DNA of 40,117 nt, from positions 1 to 40,117 of the forward strand of contig MAAD01000059.1 of assembly GCA_002162985.1 (NCBI GenBank). The letters run 5' to 3'. A program made the position numbers and the translations under genes. The stretch comes from Bermanella sp. 47_1433_sub80_T6 (GTDB lineage: Bacteria > Pseudomonadota > Gammaproteobacteria > Pseudomonadales > Oceanobacteraceae). This document shows positions 20,408-29,712 of the stretch, piece by piece; positions within the stretch are counted from its first letter, which is position 1; each line of letters starts with the position of its first letter. The notes under the pieces were generated by a model that did no database searches, had not been told where the DNA came from, and worked only from the letters and a program-made list of their open reading frames with translations.

Positions 20408-21070
20408 TTAGTGCTCTAGGGCATTCATCATGATGTCGAGTAAATGTTTACCATAGTCTTGCATGGATTTTTCCACTTTAACTATGTCACGCTTTAATAC
20501 ACCTTCCAGCAATTGTGCAAAGAAGGTCATACTGTACCCCATGGCATCGGCATCAATGGATAATGCCATGTGGTATGCACGGTGAATGGCTGGCTGAAGA
20601 TCTTCCAGCATGCCTTCTAAATAAGTGTTTTTTGCCATGGGGTATGCCATGCGCATTAAATCAAAACCGGCTTTCACGACCCGTTCCGCCGTTTCAGCAT
20701 CAGAGCCGTTAGCGATGGTGCGAATTTTTTGCAACTGTTCCACCAAAGGATCCAGCTCACCCGGCTGCCAATCGTTAGCCACTTTAGTCGCCAACACAAT
20801 TAATAAAATAATATATATTTCGTATAAGGCTTTAACATTGGCCTTATTCATCTCGGCCACCATGGCACCACGGCGAGGCAAGATATCAATCAGATGACGG
20901 CTCTCTAGAATCAATAACGCTTCGCGTACTGAGCCACGACTTACTTCTAGATCGTTGGCCACTTTAAGTTCTTGAATCCGTTCTTTGGACTGCATCTTAC
21001 CGGTGATAATTTGATCACCAAGATGTTGAGCAATTTGTTCTGCCAAACTCTCTGGAGCTTTAAAACTCAT
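20408..21070 (-). CDS. GntR-family (FCD-type) transcriptional regulator
   Basis: 220-residue regulator with an N-terminal winged helix (about 12-75: SLAEQIAQHLGDQIITG, KVANDLEVSRGSVREALLILESRHLIDILPRRGAMV) and a helical FCD-type effector domain. The ORF track begins at a TTG at 21091, but ATG 21070 matches the N-terminus of pseudomonad homologues (MxFKAPESLAEQIA) and has AGGG 5 bases upstream. It precedes smc by 19 bp. The gntR-smc-zipA-ligA order is conserved in Pseudomonas, where the regulator's ligand is likewise unknown to me. A perfect 17-bp palindrome upstream is a possible autoregulatory operator. Confidence 0.88.
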   Translation of the reverse strand: MSFKAPESLAEQIAQHLGDQIITGKMQSKERIQELKVANDLEVSRGSVREALLILESRHLIDILPRRGAMVAEMNKANVKALYEIYIILLIVLATKVANDWQPGELDPLVEQLQKIRTIANGSDAETAERVVKAGFDLMRMAYPMAKNTYLEGMLEDLQPAIHRAYHMALSIDADAMGYSMTFFAQLLEGVLKRDIVKVEKSMQDYGKHLLDIMMNALEH

Positions 21071-21107
21071 GGGGCCCTGAATCCTGTACAAATTTCAGTC
21101 AATACCA

Positions 21108-21124
21108 ACCTGTGCATCACAGGT
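21108..21124. promoter_or_regulatory. Palindrome upstream of the gntR-type gene (candidate operator)
   Basis: ACCTGTG-CAT-CACAGGT, 7-bp arms with a 3-base centre, lies 38-54 bp ahead of the regulator ATG. GntR-family proteins bind such dyads and often control themselves, so autoregulation of the gntR-smc-zipA-ligA unit is plausible (inference). Confidence 0.45.
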
Positions 21125-21276
21125 ACAAGCGCGACAGTGTACCATAATACCCACAATTAACTATGTGTAGTACGGCTCGCTTTGCCACTTAAAATGAGGC
21201 GGGAGTAGCGCTGTCATTTACTGCAATCCGCTCACGGCAATTAAGCCATAAACGAATCACAGATAAATAATATTGC

Positions 21277-23244
21277 TTAAGCGGTAATCGCAGACTCGGT
21301 AATTTTTTTATGCTCAATGATCAGAGCATCCACCACCGATGGATCGGCCAGGGTTGAAGTATCACCCAGAGTATCAAACTCGTTAGCGGCAATCTTGCGC
21401 AAGATACGGCGCATAATTTTACCGCTGCGCGTCTTGGGCAGCCCTGGAGAAAATTGAATGAGATCCGGACTAGCAATGCCCCCGATATCGCTGCGCACCC
21501 AGTTTTTTAATTCTTTTTTCAATTCGTCACTGGCCACTGCATTCGCATTCAAGGTCACGTACACGTAAATCCCCTGCCCTTTGATATCATGGGGGTAACC
21601 CACCACGGCAGCCTCAGCCACATGCTGGTGAGCCACCAACGAACTTTCGATTTCGGCGGTACCCATGCGGTGACCCGATACATTTAATACATCGTCCACG
21701 CGGCCGGTAATCCAGTAATAACCGTCTTCATCGCGACGTACACCGTCCCCCGTAAAATAAGTGCCCGGGAAAGTTTTAAAATAAGTCTCGGCGAAACGCT
21801 CATGATCCCCATAGATACTGCGCATCTGTCCGGGCCAGCTATCGGTCATGACCATATTACCTTCAGCCACACCCTCCAATACTTTACCATCGTTATCGAC
21901 AATGGCCGGTGAGACACCCGGTAGCGGCTTAGTGGCAGAACCCGGCTTTAAATCGGTGGCGCCAGGTAACGGACTGATTAAAATTCCGCCGGTTTCGGTT
22001 TGCCACCAGGTATCTACTATGGGGCACTTACTGTTGCCTATGGTTTTGAAATACCACTCCCAGGCTTCCGGGTTAATGGGCTCACCCACACTGCCTAACA
22101 ATCTAAGGCTGTTTCTATGGGTGCCCTCGATGGCTTTATCACCCTGAGCCATCAACGCACGAATGGCGGTGGGGGCGGTATAAAGAATGTTAATTTTATG
22201 TTTATCCACCACCTGAGCCATACGGTTAACTGCCGGGTAATTGGGCACCCCCTCAAACAAGACGGTGGTGGCACCATTGGCCAGTGGGCCGTAGATCATA
22301 TAGCTATGACCGGTAATCCAGCCCACATCTGCGGTACACCAGTAAATTTCGCCAGGCTTGTAATCAAATACATGCTGATGGGTAAACGCGGCATAGACCA
22401 GATAACCCCCTGTAGTATGCAACACCCCTTTGGGTTTGCCGGTGCTGCCCGAGGTGTAAAGAATGAACAACGGATCCTCTGCGTTCATCTCTTCACAGGG
22501 GCAATCTGCATCGACCAACTTAAGGGCCTGACCATAGTCCACGTCACGACCCTCCAGCCAGCTCACATTACTGCCAGTACGTTTAACCACCAGCACCTTC
22601 TCTACACATTCGGTACCGGCAATGTTTAGGGCTGTATCTACACTGGCCTTCAATGGCACTTTTTTACCGGCGCGCACCCCTTCGTCGGCGGTGATCACCC
22701 ACTTACTGGCACAACCTTCGATGCGACCAGCCAAGGCATCCGGGCTAAAACCACCAAACACCACACTATGAATAGCGCCAATACGGGCGCAGGCCAACAT
22801 GGCCAGGGAAGCTTCTACGATCATGGGCATATAAAGAGTGACCACATCACCCTTTTGCACACCCATGTCTTTTAATACATTGGCAAACTTGGAAACCTGA
22901 TCTTTGAGCTCACTATAAGTAAGGGTTTTATCATCATTAGGATCATCCCCTTCCCAAATGATGGCGGTATCCTGGGCTTTTTCTGGCAAGTGGCGATCAA
23001 CACAGTTATGACAAACGTTCAGGGTGCCGTCGTGAAACCATTTAATGTGTAAGTCTTTTACATCAAAATTCACGTCTTTAACCTGAGTGTAAGGCTTCAT
23101 CCAATCCAGGCGCTTGCCTTGCTGCCCCCAAAATTCCTCAGGATCAGCCATGGACTGCTGATACATCTCTACCGCCTGTTCGCTGTTCACATAGGCGCGC
23201 TGCGCCCATTCAGGACTCACTTTATGCAGGGGATAATCACTCAT
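21277..23244 (-). CDS. acs: Acetyl-CoA synthetase (AMP-forming)
   Basis: Converts acetate, ATP and CoA to acetyl-CoA through acetyl-AMP, allowing growth on and scavenging of acetate. The 655-residue length is normal (E. coli 652). Motifs: the P-loop-like [20 protein letters not shown] (about 263), the acyl pocket region [11 protein letters not shown] with the conserved Trp, and [31 protein letters not shown]. The C-terminal SGKIMRR has the regulatory lysine K609, the position acetylated by Pat-type enzymes. The ATG is preceded by GGAG. A promoter-like sequence lies about 57 bp upstream. The neighbouring aldehyde dehydrogenase could supply acetate (inference). Confidence 0.96.
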   Translation of the reverse strand: MSDYPLHKVSPEWAQRAYVNSEQAVEMYQQSMADPEEFWGQQGKRLDWMKPYTQVKDVNFDVKDLHIKWFHDGTLNVCHNCVDRHLPEKAQDTAIIWEGDDPNDDKTLTYSELKDQVSKFANVLKDMGVQKGDVVTLYMPMIVEASLAMLACARIGAIHSVVFGGFSPDALAGRIEGCASKWVITADEGVRAGKKVPLKASVDTALNIAGTECVEKVLVVKRTGSNVSWLEGRDVDYGQALKLVDADCPCEEMNAEDPLFILYTSGSTGKPKGVLHTTGGYLVYAAFTHQHVFDYKPGEIYWCTADVGWITGHSYMIYGPLANGATTVLFEGVPNYPAVNRMAQVVDKHKINILYTAPTAIRALMAQGDKAIEGTHRNSLRLLGSVGEPINPEAWEWYFKTIGNSKCPIVDTWWQTETGGILISPLPGATDLKPGSATKPLPGVSPAIVDNDGKVLEGVAEGNMVMTDSWPGQMRSIYGDHERFAETYFKTFPGTYFTGDGVRRDEDGYYWITGRVDDVLNVSGHRMGTAEIESSLVAHQHVAEAAVVGYPHDIKGQGIYVYVTLNANAVASDELKKELKNWVRSDIGGIASPDLIQFSPGLPKTRSGKIMRRILRKIAANEFDTLGDTSTLADPSVVDALIIEHKKITESAITA

Positions 23245-23300
23245 AGAAACTCCACGCCCAAAAAGCAGGCTAAAAATTGTTTTATTTTTTTAATGCAGTG

Positions 23301-23329
23301 AATTTAAACGCAAGCTGGGCGGGTTTCAA
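23301..23329 (-). promoter_or_regulatory. Candidate sigma-70 promoter of acs
   Basis: On the minus strand TTGAAA (-35, 5/6 to consensus) and TAAATT (-10, 4/6) are separated by exactly 17 bp, leaving a leader of roughly 50 nt before the acs ATG. The spacing is ideal but the -10 match is modest. Confidence 0.4.
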
Positions 23330-23413
23330 CTATTTAGGGATCGACAGGGGAATTAATAGAGAGCTGACCATAAAATCAGCTACATATGGTTATTACCGCT
23401 CATCCTGAACATA

Positions 23414-23489
23414 ACCGCTCATTGCCATCCATGGCACCGCGTCATACTGTACTTCCTGTACATAAAAAGCCCGAGACGGGCTCGGGCTT
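23414..23489 (-). repeat. Terminator-linked dispersed repeat, copy B
   Basis: Second copy of the element at 793-862, again just past a gene terminator on the minus strand. It has a perfect TGCCAT-CC-ATGGCA palindrome (imperfect in copy A) and GTAC-TTCCT-GTAC where copy A has GTTC-TTCCT-GAAC. The 9-mer ACCGCTCAT is repeated 19 bp apart at 23395-23403 and 23414-23422, so a further partial unit may extend toward acs. Confidence 0.6.
23464..23489 (-). terminator. Rho-independent terminator of the aldehyde dehydrogenase gene
   Basis: Stem AAGCCCGAG / CTCGGGCTT (9 bp) with a 5-base loop. On the minus strand it is followed by a T5 run, 28 bp after the dehydrogenase stop. It separates the dehydrogenase from acs on the same strand. 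Confidence 0.82.
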
Positions 23490-23516
23490 AGAGGCCAAAC
23501 TGTGTTTAGGCCTGAT

Positions 23517-24935
23517 TTATAACAGGATGGATTTGGTTTCCATAAATTCACCCATGCCTTCATCACCCCATTCTCGACCATTGCCCGACTGCTTAAAGCC
23601 GCCAAATGGCGCTTGATAGCTGAAACCACCACCATTGGTGTAACACTGACCGGCACGGATGCGGCGAGCAATAGTAATGGCAGCGGCCTTATCTTTAGCA
23701 TAAACCCCGGAGGACAATCCATAGATAGTGTCGTTGGCCATGGCCACCGCTTCATCCACAGTATCGTAAGGGATCATGGCCATAACAGGGCCAAAAATTT
23801 CTTCCTGAGCAATCACCATGTCGTTAGATACATCAGCAAAAATGGTAGGTCGAACATAGGCACCACTTTCAATCCCTTCGGGTAAATCGGTACCACCCGT
23901 CACTAAACGGGCACCCTCGGCCACCCCCTTATTAATGTAATCCAGCACGGTTTCGCGCTGCCCTTGAGAGGACATGGGGCCCATGTAGCTCTTAGAATCG
24001 GCAGGGTCACCTACGATTAGGCTCTCGGCATGGGTCTTGGCAATTTGCACCGCGTCCTCATAACGAGAACGAGGCACCAGCATGCGTGTTAAGGCGGTAC
24101 AGGTTTGCCCTGTATTCACCATCACATCTTCAACCCCATAAATAACGGCTTTTTCAAGATCCGCATCTTCGGTGATAATGTAAGGGGATTTGCCACCCAA
24201 CTCCTGACACACACGCTTAACCGTAGGGGCCGCCGCCTCAGCAATCTTGATACCGGCAGAGGTGGAGCCTGTGAACGACACCATATCCACATCCGGGTGC
24301 GAACACATGCTTTCGCCCATCACCCGGCCAGAACCGTGCACTAGGTTAAAGACACCTGCTGGCAGACCCACCGCTTCAATCACTTCGGCCAGAATGAAGG
24401 CATGACTTGGGGTTTGGCTAGAGGCCTTCACCACCATAGTACAACCGGCGGCCAACGCTGGCGCCATCTTACCGATCATCTGATGAAGCGGGTAGTTCCA
24501 AGGGTTAATAAACGCACAAACCCCCACCGCTTCCTTAACAATAAGCACATTATCTACTTCTTCGGTTTTATCCATGAAAGCAGCACGATCAGCATAATCA
24601 CGGCAGGCAGCTATGGGGCCTGAGATCTGCCAGTCATCAGCCAGAGCGATGGGCATGCCCAACTCTTCCACCATAGTGTCTTCAAAATCGGCCAGGCGCT
24701 TTTGCATTTCATCCGCAATGGCCCGCAGGTATTTAGCACGCACATCTGTAGGCGTGGCACTCCAGGAGTCAAACGCAGCACGAGCCGCCTTTACCGCACT
24801 ATCCACGTCGGTGGCGTCACCATAAGGAACCGTAGCCACTACCTGCAAGGTAGACGGGCTCACCACATCATTGGTGCCAGACCCGTTAGGAGTTACCCAT
24901 TGACCATCTATATAAAGTTTGTTGTAAATTCTCAT
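23517..24935 (-). CDS. NAD(P)-dependent aldehyde dehydrogenase
   Basis: Oxidises an aldehyde to the acid. The 472 residues contain the full ALDH active site: Asn in INPWNYPL (N144), Lys in MVVKASSQTP (K170), general base Glu in CQELGGKSP (E245), and the nucleophile in NTGQTCTALTRM (C279). EEIFGPVMAM and FGGFKQSGNGREWG near the end are also typical. The frame begins GTG-ATG; the ATG at 24933-24935 is chosen. The substrate cannot be read from the sequence. Divergence from a glutamine-synthetase-like gene suggests amine-derived semialdehydes, and proximity to acs suggests acetaldehyde; both are inferences. Confidence 0.9.
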   Translation of the reverse strand: MRIYNKLYIDGQWVTPNGSGTNDVVSPSTLQVVATVPYGDATDVDSAVKAARAAFDSWSATPTDVRAKYLRAIADEMQKRLADFEDTMVEELGMPIALADDWQISGPIAACRDYADRAAFMDKTEEVDNVLIVKEAVGVCAFINPWNYPLHQMIGKMAPALAAGCTMVVKASSQTPSHAFILAEVIEAVGLPAGVFNLVHGSGRVMGESMCSHPDVDMVSFTGSTSAGIKIAEAAAPTVKRVCQELGGKSPYIITEDADLEKAVIYGVEDVMVNTGQTCTALTRMLVPRSRYEDAVQIAKTHAESLIVGDPADSKSYMGPMSSQGQRETVLDYINKGVAEGARLVTGGTDLPEGIESGAYVRPTIFADVSNDMVIAQEEIFGPVMAMIPYDTVDEAVAMANDTIYGLSSGVYAKDKAAAITIARRIRAGQCYTNGGGFSYQAPFGGFKQSGNGREWGDEGMGEFMETKSILL

Positions 24936-25439
24936 CACTGTACCCTCTTACAAAACCGATGTATGATTCGGTTTATAACACTACTAATTATAATAATGAA
25001 GCTCAATATGCATTTAACACCCAGGGGCGGCGCCAGACATATACCACCTTGGGTATATTGTGAATAGTTGCTGTCTAGCCAATTATAGATAGTCAATAAC
25101 AGCCTACTAAGCCCAAGTGGCACTACCCTTTATAGGGCGGGCTTCACAAGGGGCTAATTTAGAGAACATTCGAGGCCTCATGGGCCTGCTTGCCCGACAT
25201 AGACGGCTAAATCAAATTCAGAATTGGAGGTTATATTTAGAGAATGCTTTATAACCGCCAATTTTAAATGGCGACGCGTTTTTAAACGGGTTGTTGGATA
25301 TACAAACATTATTAAGAGCACTCATAGACACAAGTGCTTCAAAACACATTTTTAACTTATAAAAATAAACGAGAGAAGACCGCAGTTTAGGCCTATCCTT
25401 TAGGCAGGCGCTGTCGTTATTTTACCACTTAGGTGCTAT
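24936..25439. promoter_or_regulatory. 500-bp divergent regulatory gap with several inverted repeats
   Basis: There is no credible gene between the divergent ALDH and PuuA-like genes. Features seen: ATATACC-6-GGTATAT (25039-25058). A nested hairpin AAGCCC..GGGCTT (25109-25144) encloses CCCT-TTAT-AGGG. A long imperfect dyad GAATTGGAGGTTATA / TATAACCGCCAATTT (25221-25264) matches at 13 of 15 positions. Repeated TTTAGGC blocks lie near 25385-25405. These look like operators or leader structures controlling both genes; no promoter is clear enough to name. Confidence 0.5.
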
Positions 25440-26828
25440 ATGAAGAACGAAGAAGCATACACAGACATGATCAACGAGATTGAAATCTTCCAAAAAAACA
25501 ATCCGCAAGTAACCGATGTTTACGGATTTTTCTTTGATTTGGCGGGCATTCCCCGTGGCAAGCTATACCCTATTTCCTATTTGAAAAAACTGGTTGAGGG
25601 CGCCGCTGCACCTCGCTCTTGCTTCGTACTTAACGTACTGGGTGAACAACAGGCTCGTGACGTGGGCAACGTGGATGGTGATCCTGATTGCATGTTGCGC
25701 ATGATTCCCGGCTCGTTAAAAACCATGCCTTGGGCAAATGGCTCGGTAGCACAATGTCACCTGCAATTTTTGGAAACCGATGGCGAAACTCTGTTAGATA
25801 TCGACCCTCGCAACGTATTACAAAACTTGCTCACTCGCCTGGAGACAGAATTTAAATACAAGGTAGTCTGCGCCTTTGAACTTGAATTCTTCTTGTGTGA
25901 TATAGATGCCGCCCGTAACGGTGACGTTAAACCGCCCATCGCTTCGCGTAATCAGCGCCGCGATACCAACTCAATTTTAGGATTGGATTGCCTGGAATCT
26001 TATCAAGAAGTGTTACAGGAAATTATTTACTGTGCCCGTGAGCAAGGGCTACCGGTCACGCCTTTCTCGGCCGAAATGGGTCGCGGCCAATTTGAAATCA
26101 CCCTGGATCACCATGACAACCCCATGTTAATGGCCGACCAAACCTTCATGTTGCAACGCATTATTCGCCAGGTTTCCTTGAAGCACCGCATGGGCGCCAC
26201 CTTCATGTCCAAGCCGGTTAATGGCGATGCGGGTACTGGCATGCACATGCACGTGAGCCTGCTGGATGAAAACGGTAAAAACATCTTCTCAACCAAGGGC
26301 GGCGCAGAAGCCTCGGATGCATTACTGCACAGCATAGGCGGCATGCTGGCCACCTTGCCTGAATCCATGCTGGTATTAGCACCTAACGTGAATGCCTTCC
26401 GTCGTTTTGAAGCGGGTCAATGTGTGGCCGTGAGTCGTACCTGGGGCATAGAAAACCGCACCGTGGCATTACGTGTACCGTTTGCTGCAGGCAATGAAAA
26501 AGCCTGGCGCATCGAAAACCGTATTGCCGGTGGTGATGCCAACGTTTACCTCATGCTGGCATCTGCCTTGGCAGGTATTCATTACGGTATGACCAACAAG
26601 ATTGATCCGGGCCCGGCCACAGACGATTTTGCAGAAGAAGTAGACGAAGGTATGCCAATGACCTTTGACAGCGCGCTAGAGGCCTTTAAAGAAGGTAAGA
26701 TTTTGCCAGAATATTTAGGCAAAGATTACGTTAAGCTTTACAGCGAAGTGAAACGCCTTGAAACCGAAGCATTTTACGAGCACATTTCACAGCGTGAACT
26801 GGACTGGTTCATTCGTTTCGAAGGCTAA
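25440..26828 (+). CDS. Glutamine-synthetase-family gamma-glutamyl-amine ligase (PuuA-like)
   Basis: Predicted ATP-dependent ligase joining glutamate to an amine such as putrescine, the first step of the gamma-glutamylated polyamine pathway. The 462-residue protein has a GS N-terminal beta-grasp (FFFDLAGIPRGKLYPISYLKKL), metal-binding Glu residues in FELEFF (E147, E149) and AEMGRGQFEI (E212, E219), and the His region GMHMHVSL (H269/H271). NVNAFRRFEAGQ, ENRTVALRVP and ENRIAGGDANVYL follow. The spacing and blocks match PuuA/SpuI-type enzymes better than GlnA: there is no GlnA-type adenylylation Tyr loop. AGGTG lies ahead of the ATG. Exact substrate unknown. Confidence 0.85.
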   Translation: MKNEEAYTDMINEIEIFQKNNPQVTDVYGFFFDLAGIPRGKLYPISYLKKLVEGAAAPRSCFVLNVLGEQQARDVGNVDGDPDCMLRMIPGSLKTMPWANGSVAQCHLQFLETDGETLLDIDPRNVLQNLLTRLETEFKYKVVCAFELEFFLCDIDAARNGDVKPPIASRNQRRDTNSILGLDCLESYQEVLQEIIYCAREQGLPVTPFSAEMGRGQFEITLDHHDNPMLMADQTFMLQRIIRQVSLKHRMGATFMSKPVNGDAGTGMHMHVSLLDENGKNIFSTKGGAEASDALLHSIGGMLATLPESMLVLAPNVNAFRRFEAGQCVAVSRTWGIENRTVALRVPFAAGNEKAWRIENRIAGGDANVYLMLASALAGIHYGMTNKIDPGPATDDFAEEVDEGMPMTFDSALEAFKEGKILPEYLGKDYVKLYSEVKRLETEAFYEHISQRELDWFIRFEG

Positions 26829-26848
26829 AACAAATAAGTGACAATGAC

Positions 26849-26872
26849 GGCCCCCAATGAAGATTGGGGGCC
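26849..26872 (+). terminator. Hairpin terminator after the PuuA-like gene
   Basis: Perfect 10-bp stem GGCCCCCAAT / ATTGGGGGCC with a GAAG tetraloop, 20 bp after the stop. The following bases are pyrimidine-rich (TAGCCTCTCCCCCC) but lack a T run, so termination may be partial or rho-assisted. Confidence 0.6.
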
Positions 26873-27016
26873 TAGCCTCTCCCCCCTACCCAGCCATATC
26901 CCGTTTGTTTGTCGTCATTTACCACTCCCAGTGATTATTAAGACCTAGCCTGAAACCTTCATCTTGCTACAATTGCAGTTGCGCATTCCTATAATAAAAA
27001 TTACCACGAGCCAAAT

Positions 27017-28036
27017 ATGCAAAATTTAATAGACGATCAGGGCCAGGTTACCCTTGGGTTGTTTGATGCCCCACCCATTACCATCAACCATCAAGATTTT
27101 GATTTACGCAACAACATGGATAAACCCGTGAATGGTTTGGCCAAAAAAATGGGCTTTAACCAGTTTCAATTTATTGGTTTAACCGGCAATGATTTCATTT
27201 TAGGCGTCGCCATCGTTAACTTGAAATGGGTGAGTAATTGCTTTTTATATGTATACCAGCCCAGCACCAAAAACTTTAAAGAGTATTCCTGGCTGAAACC
27301 CTTTGCCTTAAACACCCAAACCAGCAACCAACCCAATGGTGGCGACTGGTTTTTTAAAAGTGGTAAAAACACCATTGAAATTAACACCCTTAATGGCCAA
27401 CGCCGCCTAAAGCTCGATATAGGCCAGGAATTAAAGGTTGATGTGACCATCGACGAAAAACCCAAAAGCCAAAACGGCAACTACCAACCCTTGGCCGTAT
27501 GCTGCCGAGCCGGTTACAGCGGCTGGGGATTCACTCAAAAATCCACCGCCCTAAACTTTAGTGGCGACATACAGTGGCAAGGGCACAATATAGAGACAAA
27601 AGATTTACTGGCCAGTGTCGATTGGTCCTGTGGCTACATGCGCCGCGAAACATTTTGGCACTGGGCCAGCTTAAGCCATACCACAAAGGACGGCACGAAA
27701 GTGGGTTTTAATTTAGCGGCCGGTGTGAACGAAACCAGCTACACAGAAAATGGTTTATGGATAAACGATGAACTCATTAAACTGGATCGCGCCGAATTTA
27801 TTTTTAATCGCAAAGAACGTTTAAAAACTTGGCAGGTAAAATCCAGTGATGGCCATATCGATTTACGGTTTGAGCCTGAGGGTGAACGTAAAGAAAAAAT
27901 TAACGCAGGGTTTATTGCATCAAACTTCACCCAAGTATTTGGGCGCTTTTACGGAGAGATTAAAGGCAAAGACGGCAAGGCCATCACCATAGATGGCGCC
28001 ACCGGCTTCTGCGAAGATCATTTTGCTAAATGGTAA
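27017..28036 (+). CDS. DUF2804 domain-containing protein
   Basis: 339-residue soluble protein spanning the DUF2804 family length. Typical blocks are MNKPVNGLAKKMGFNQFQF-like (MDKPVNGLAKKMGFNQFQ), NLKWVSNCFLYVYQP, CCRAGYSGWGFTQKS and DWSCGYMRRETFWHWAS. Near the end it has FGRFYGEIKGKDGKAITIDGATGFCEDHFAKW. The pattern is beta-rich, with many Trp and Tyr; no signal peptide is visible. The family has no established function. ATG at 27017, without a strong Shine-Dalgarno. Its stop is only 5 bp from the stop of convergent norR. Confidence 0.87.
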   Translation: MQNLIDDQGQVTLGLFDAPPITINHQDFDLRNNMDKPVNGLAKKMGFNQFQFIGLTGNDFILGVAIVNLKWVSNCFLYVYQPSTKNFKEYSWLKPFALNTQTSNQPNGGDWFFKSGKNTIEINTLNGQRRLKLDIGQELKVDVTIDEKPKSQNGNYQPLAVCCRAGYSGWGFTQKSTALNFSGDIQWQGHNIETKDLLASVDWSCGYMRRETFWHWASLSHTTKDGTKVGFNLAAGVNETSYTENGLWINDELIKLDRAEFIFNRKERLKTWQVKSSDGHIDLRFEPEGERKEKINAGFIASNFTQVFGRFYGEIKGKDGKAITIDGATGFCEDHFAKW

Positions 28037-28041
28037 CCCCC

Positions 28042-29559
28042 TCACTTCACCCCCAATCGCTTAGCCAAGCGATGTAAATTTCCGGCATCAAGCTGCAAAC
28101 GCTTTGCAGCTTGCGCCCAATTTCCAGAACAATCCTGCAAGGCGACTTCGATCATTTCAATTTGCAGCTCTTTCACTGCCTGAGGCATAGAAAGGGAAAT
28201 AGCACTCACCTTAACTTTTTTGGCATGAGAGCCATCGACAAGCCGCGACTCAATGGTTAATAAGTCCAAGTACTCGGGGGTTAGGCTTACTATCTGCTGT
28301 CCTGGGTTTTGCGCCACCGCCTTAAGGGCCGCCCGGGCAATACTGTGCTCTAGCTCGCGCACGTTACCGGGCCAAGCATATTGCAGCAATACCGATTGTG
28401 CCGAAGGGGCCATTCTTAAACCTCGCAAACCCATTTGCGCGCGGCTTTGCTCAATAAAAAAACCACTCAACAACAAGATATCCTGCTCTCGCTCACGCAG
28501 CGGCGGCACATGAATGGGGTACACACTTAGACGATGATAAAGGTCGGCGCGAAATTCCTGTTGCGCCACCATCTCGGCCAAATTGCGATTGGTGGCCGCC
28601 ACAATTCTTACATCCACATGATGAAATGCATCACTGCCCACCCGCTGAATCTCGCCACTTTGAATGGCTCGCAACAGCTTGGCCTGAATGGCCAAGGGTA
28701 ATTCCCCCACCTCGTCCAAAAACAAGGTGCCGCCATGGGCCAATTCAAACTTACCCTTGCGTTCACTTACCGCCCCGGTAAACGCGCCTTTTACATGACC
28801 AAATAACTCACTCTCGGCCAGCTGTTCAGGTAAGGCTGCACAGTTCACAAAGATATAATTTTGCTGGTGGCGCTTGGACTGAGCGTGAATGGCCTTGGCC
28901 ACCAGCTCTTTACCTGTGCCGGTTTCCCCTTGAATTAGGGTGGTTAATTCAGAGCCCGCCACCACGGCGATGGCCTGCTGCAAGGCCGTCATCTTAGGGC
29001 TCTCGCCTATCATGGTTAATGATGATTTAGGGGCGGCTTGTGCCGATAAGAAGTATTGAGCGGTGGGGGATTTTTTTAGCACCTCATCCTGCTCGATGAT
29101 TGAGCCTAACAAAGTCACCCACTGCTTCACGGTTGATTGTAGTTCCACGGCAAAAGACCCGGCTCGCAACGCATCCAGAGTTAACAAACCCCAGGGGTTA
29201 CCGTCCAGATCAATTCGAATGCCCATGCAATCGTGCACATCCAGCTTGCCCTTATGGTTAGGAATGAGACCATCGAAAGGGTCCAGCAGCTCTGCATCAT
29301 GAGCAAAGTGCACCGCTTCACCTGTGGCCATAATGGCCTGCAGCCTGGGTTGGTGACGTAATTCGAAGCGCCTACCCATGGCATCCTGACTCAACCCCAG
29401 GGCACACAGGGGCACGAGGTAATCACCTTTCAATGCCATAATACTGAGGGCATCTACTGGCCACATCTGGAACATCTTGCGCAAGATTTGCTCGCACTTA
29501 CCCTGCAAATTGCCAGGACGTATCAGGGTAGCCCAGACACCTATCTCTACCGCTGTCAT
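28042..29559 (-). CDS. norR: NorR, nitric-oxide-sensing sigma-54 activator
   Basis: NO-responsive enhancer-binding protein. The 505 residues contain a GAF domain (about 20-160) with a mononuclear-iron-type ligand pattern (DPFDGLIP and LDVHDCMG; H109 and C111 align with E. coli H111/C113). The AAA+ domain has Walker A GETGTGKE (211-218), the sigma-54 contact GAFTGA (258-263) and Walker B TLFLDE (278-283). A Fis-type HTH sits at the C-terminus ([24 protein letters not shown]). ATG start at 29557-29559. It is divergent from a membrane gene and nnrS, with three NorR-type boxes in between, one overlapping its own start codon, which suggests autoregulation. Confidence 0.93.
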   Translation of the reverse strand: MTAVEIGVWATLIRPGNLQGKCEQILRKMFQMWPVDALSIMALKGDYLVPLCALGLSQDAMGRRFELRHQPRLQAIMATGEAVHFAHDAELLDPFDGLIPNHKGKLDVHDCMGIRIDLDGNPWGLLTLDALRAGSFAVELQSTVKQWVTLLGSIIEQDEVLKKSPTAQYFLSAQAAPKSSLTMIGESPKMTALQQAIAVVAGSELTTLIQGETGTGKELVAKAIHAQSKRHQQNYIFVNCAALPEQLAESELFGHVKGAFTGAVSERKGKFELAHGGTLFLDEVGELPLAIQAKLLRAIQSGEIQRVGSDAFHHVDVRIVAATNRNLAEMVAQQEFRADLYHRLSVYPIHVPPLREREQDILLLSGFFIEQSRAQMGLRGLRMAPSAQSVLLQYAWPGNVRELEHSIARAALKAVAQNPGQQIVSLTPEYLDLLTIESRLVDGSHAKKVKVSAISLSMPQAVKELQIEMIEVALQDCSGNWAQAAKRLQLDAGNLHRLAKRLGVK

Positions 29560-29611
29560 TTAGACACCTTAATAGTCATTTTGACACTCACCAATCATTG
29601 TCATTACGACA
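29554..29611. promoter_or_regulatory. Three NorR-type GT-N7-AC boxes
   Basis: TGTCATTTAGACA (29554-29566), AGTCATTTTGACA (29574-29586) and TGTCATTACGACA (29599-29611) share the form xGTCATTxxGACA. Their centres are 20 and 25 bp apart. Known E. coli NorR enhancer sites are also three GT-N7-AC boxes upstream of a sigma-54 promoter. The first box overlaps the norR start codon. Confidence 0.82.
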
Positions 29612-29652
29612 ATTAAAGCGCTACAACCCTTTAAAATCAAGCCCTGATACGT

Positions 29653-29667
29653 TGGCACAAAGTTTGT
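29653..29667 (+). promoter_or_regulatory. Sigma-54 (-24/-12) promoter of the nnrS operon
   Basis: TGGCAC-N5-TTGT fits the sigma-54 consensus TGGCAC-N5-TTGC except for the last base (GG-N10-GT). It lies 42 bp downstream of the last NorR-type box and just ahead of the small membrane gene. Its expected transcription start is near 29679. Confidence 0.68.
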
Positions 29668-29712
29668 AATAGACATAAACATTATTGAATGATTAAAAAT
29701 GAGCACCACAAA

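Noticed and set aside
22117-22629. 170-aa + strand ORF opposite acs
   Set aside because: Lies wholly inside acs on the other strand without a ribosome-binding site; composition is that of antisense translation.
25118-25132. TGGCAC-like sequence (TGGCACTACCCTTTA) as a sigma-54 promoter for the PuuA-like gene
   Set aside because: The -12 element is TTTA with no GC/GT at the required spacing, and it is 300 bp from the gene.
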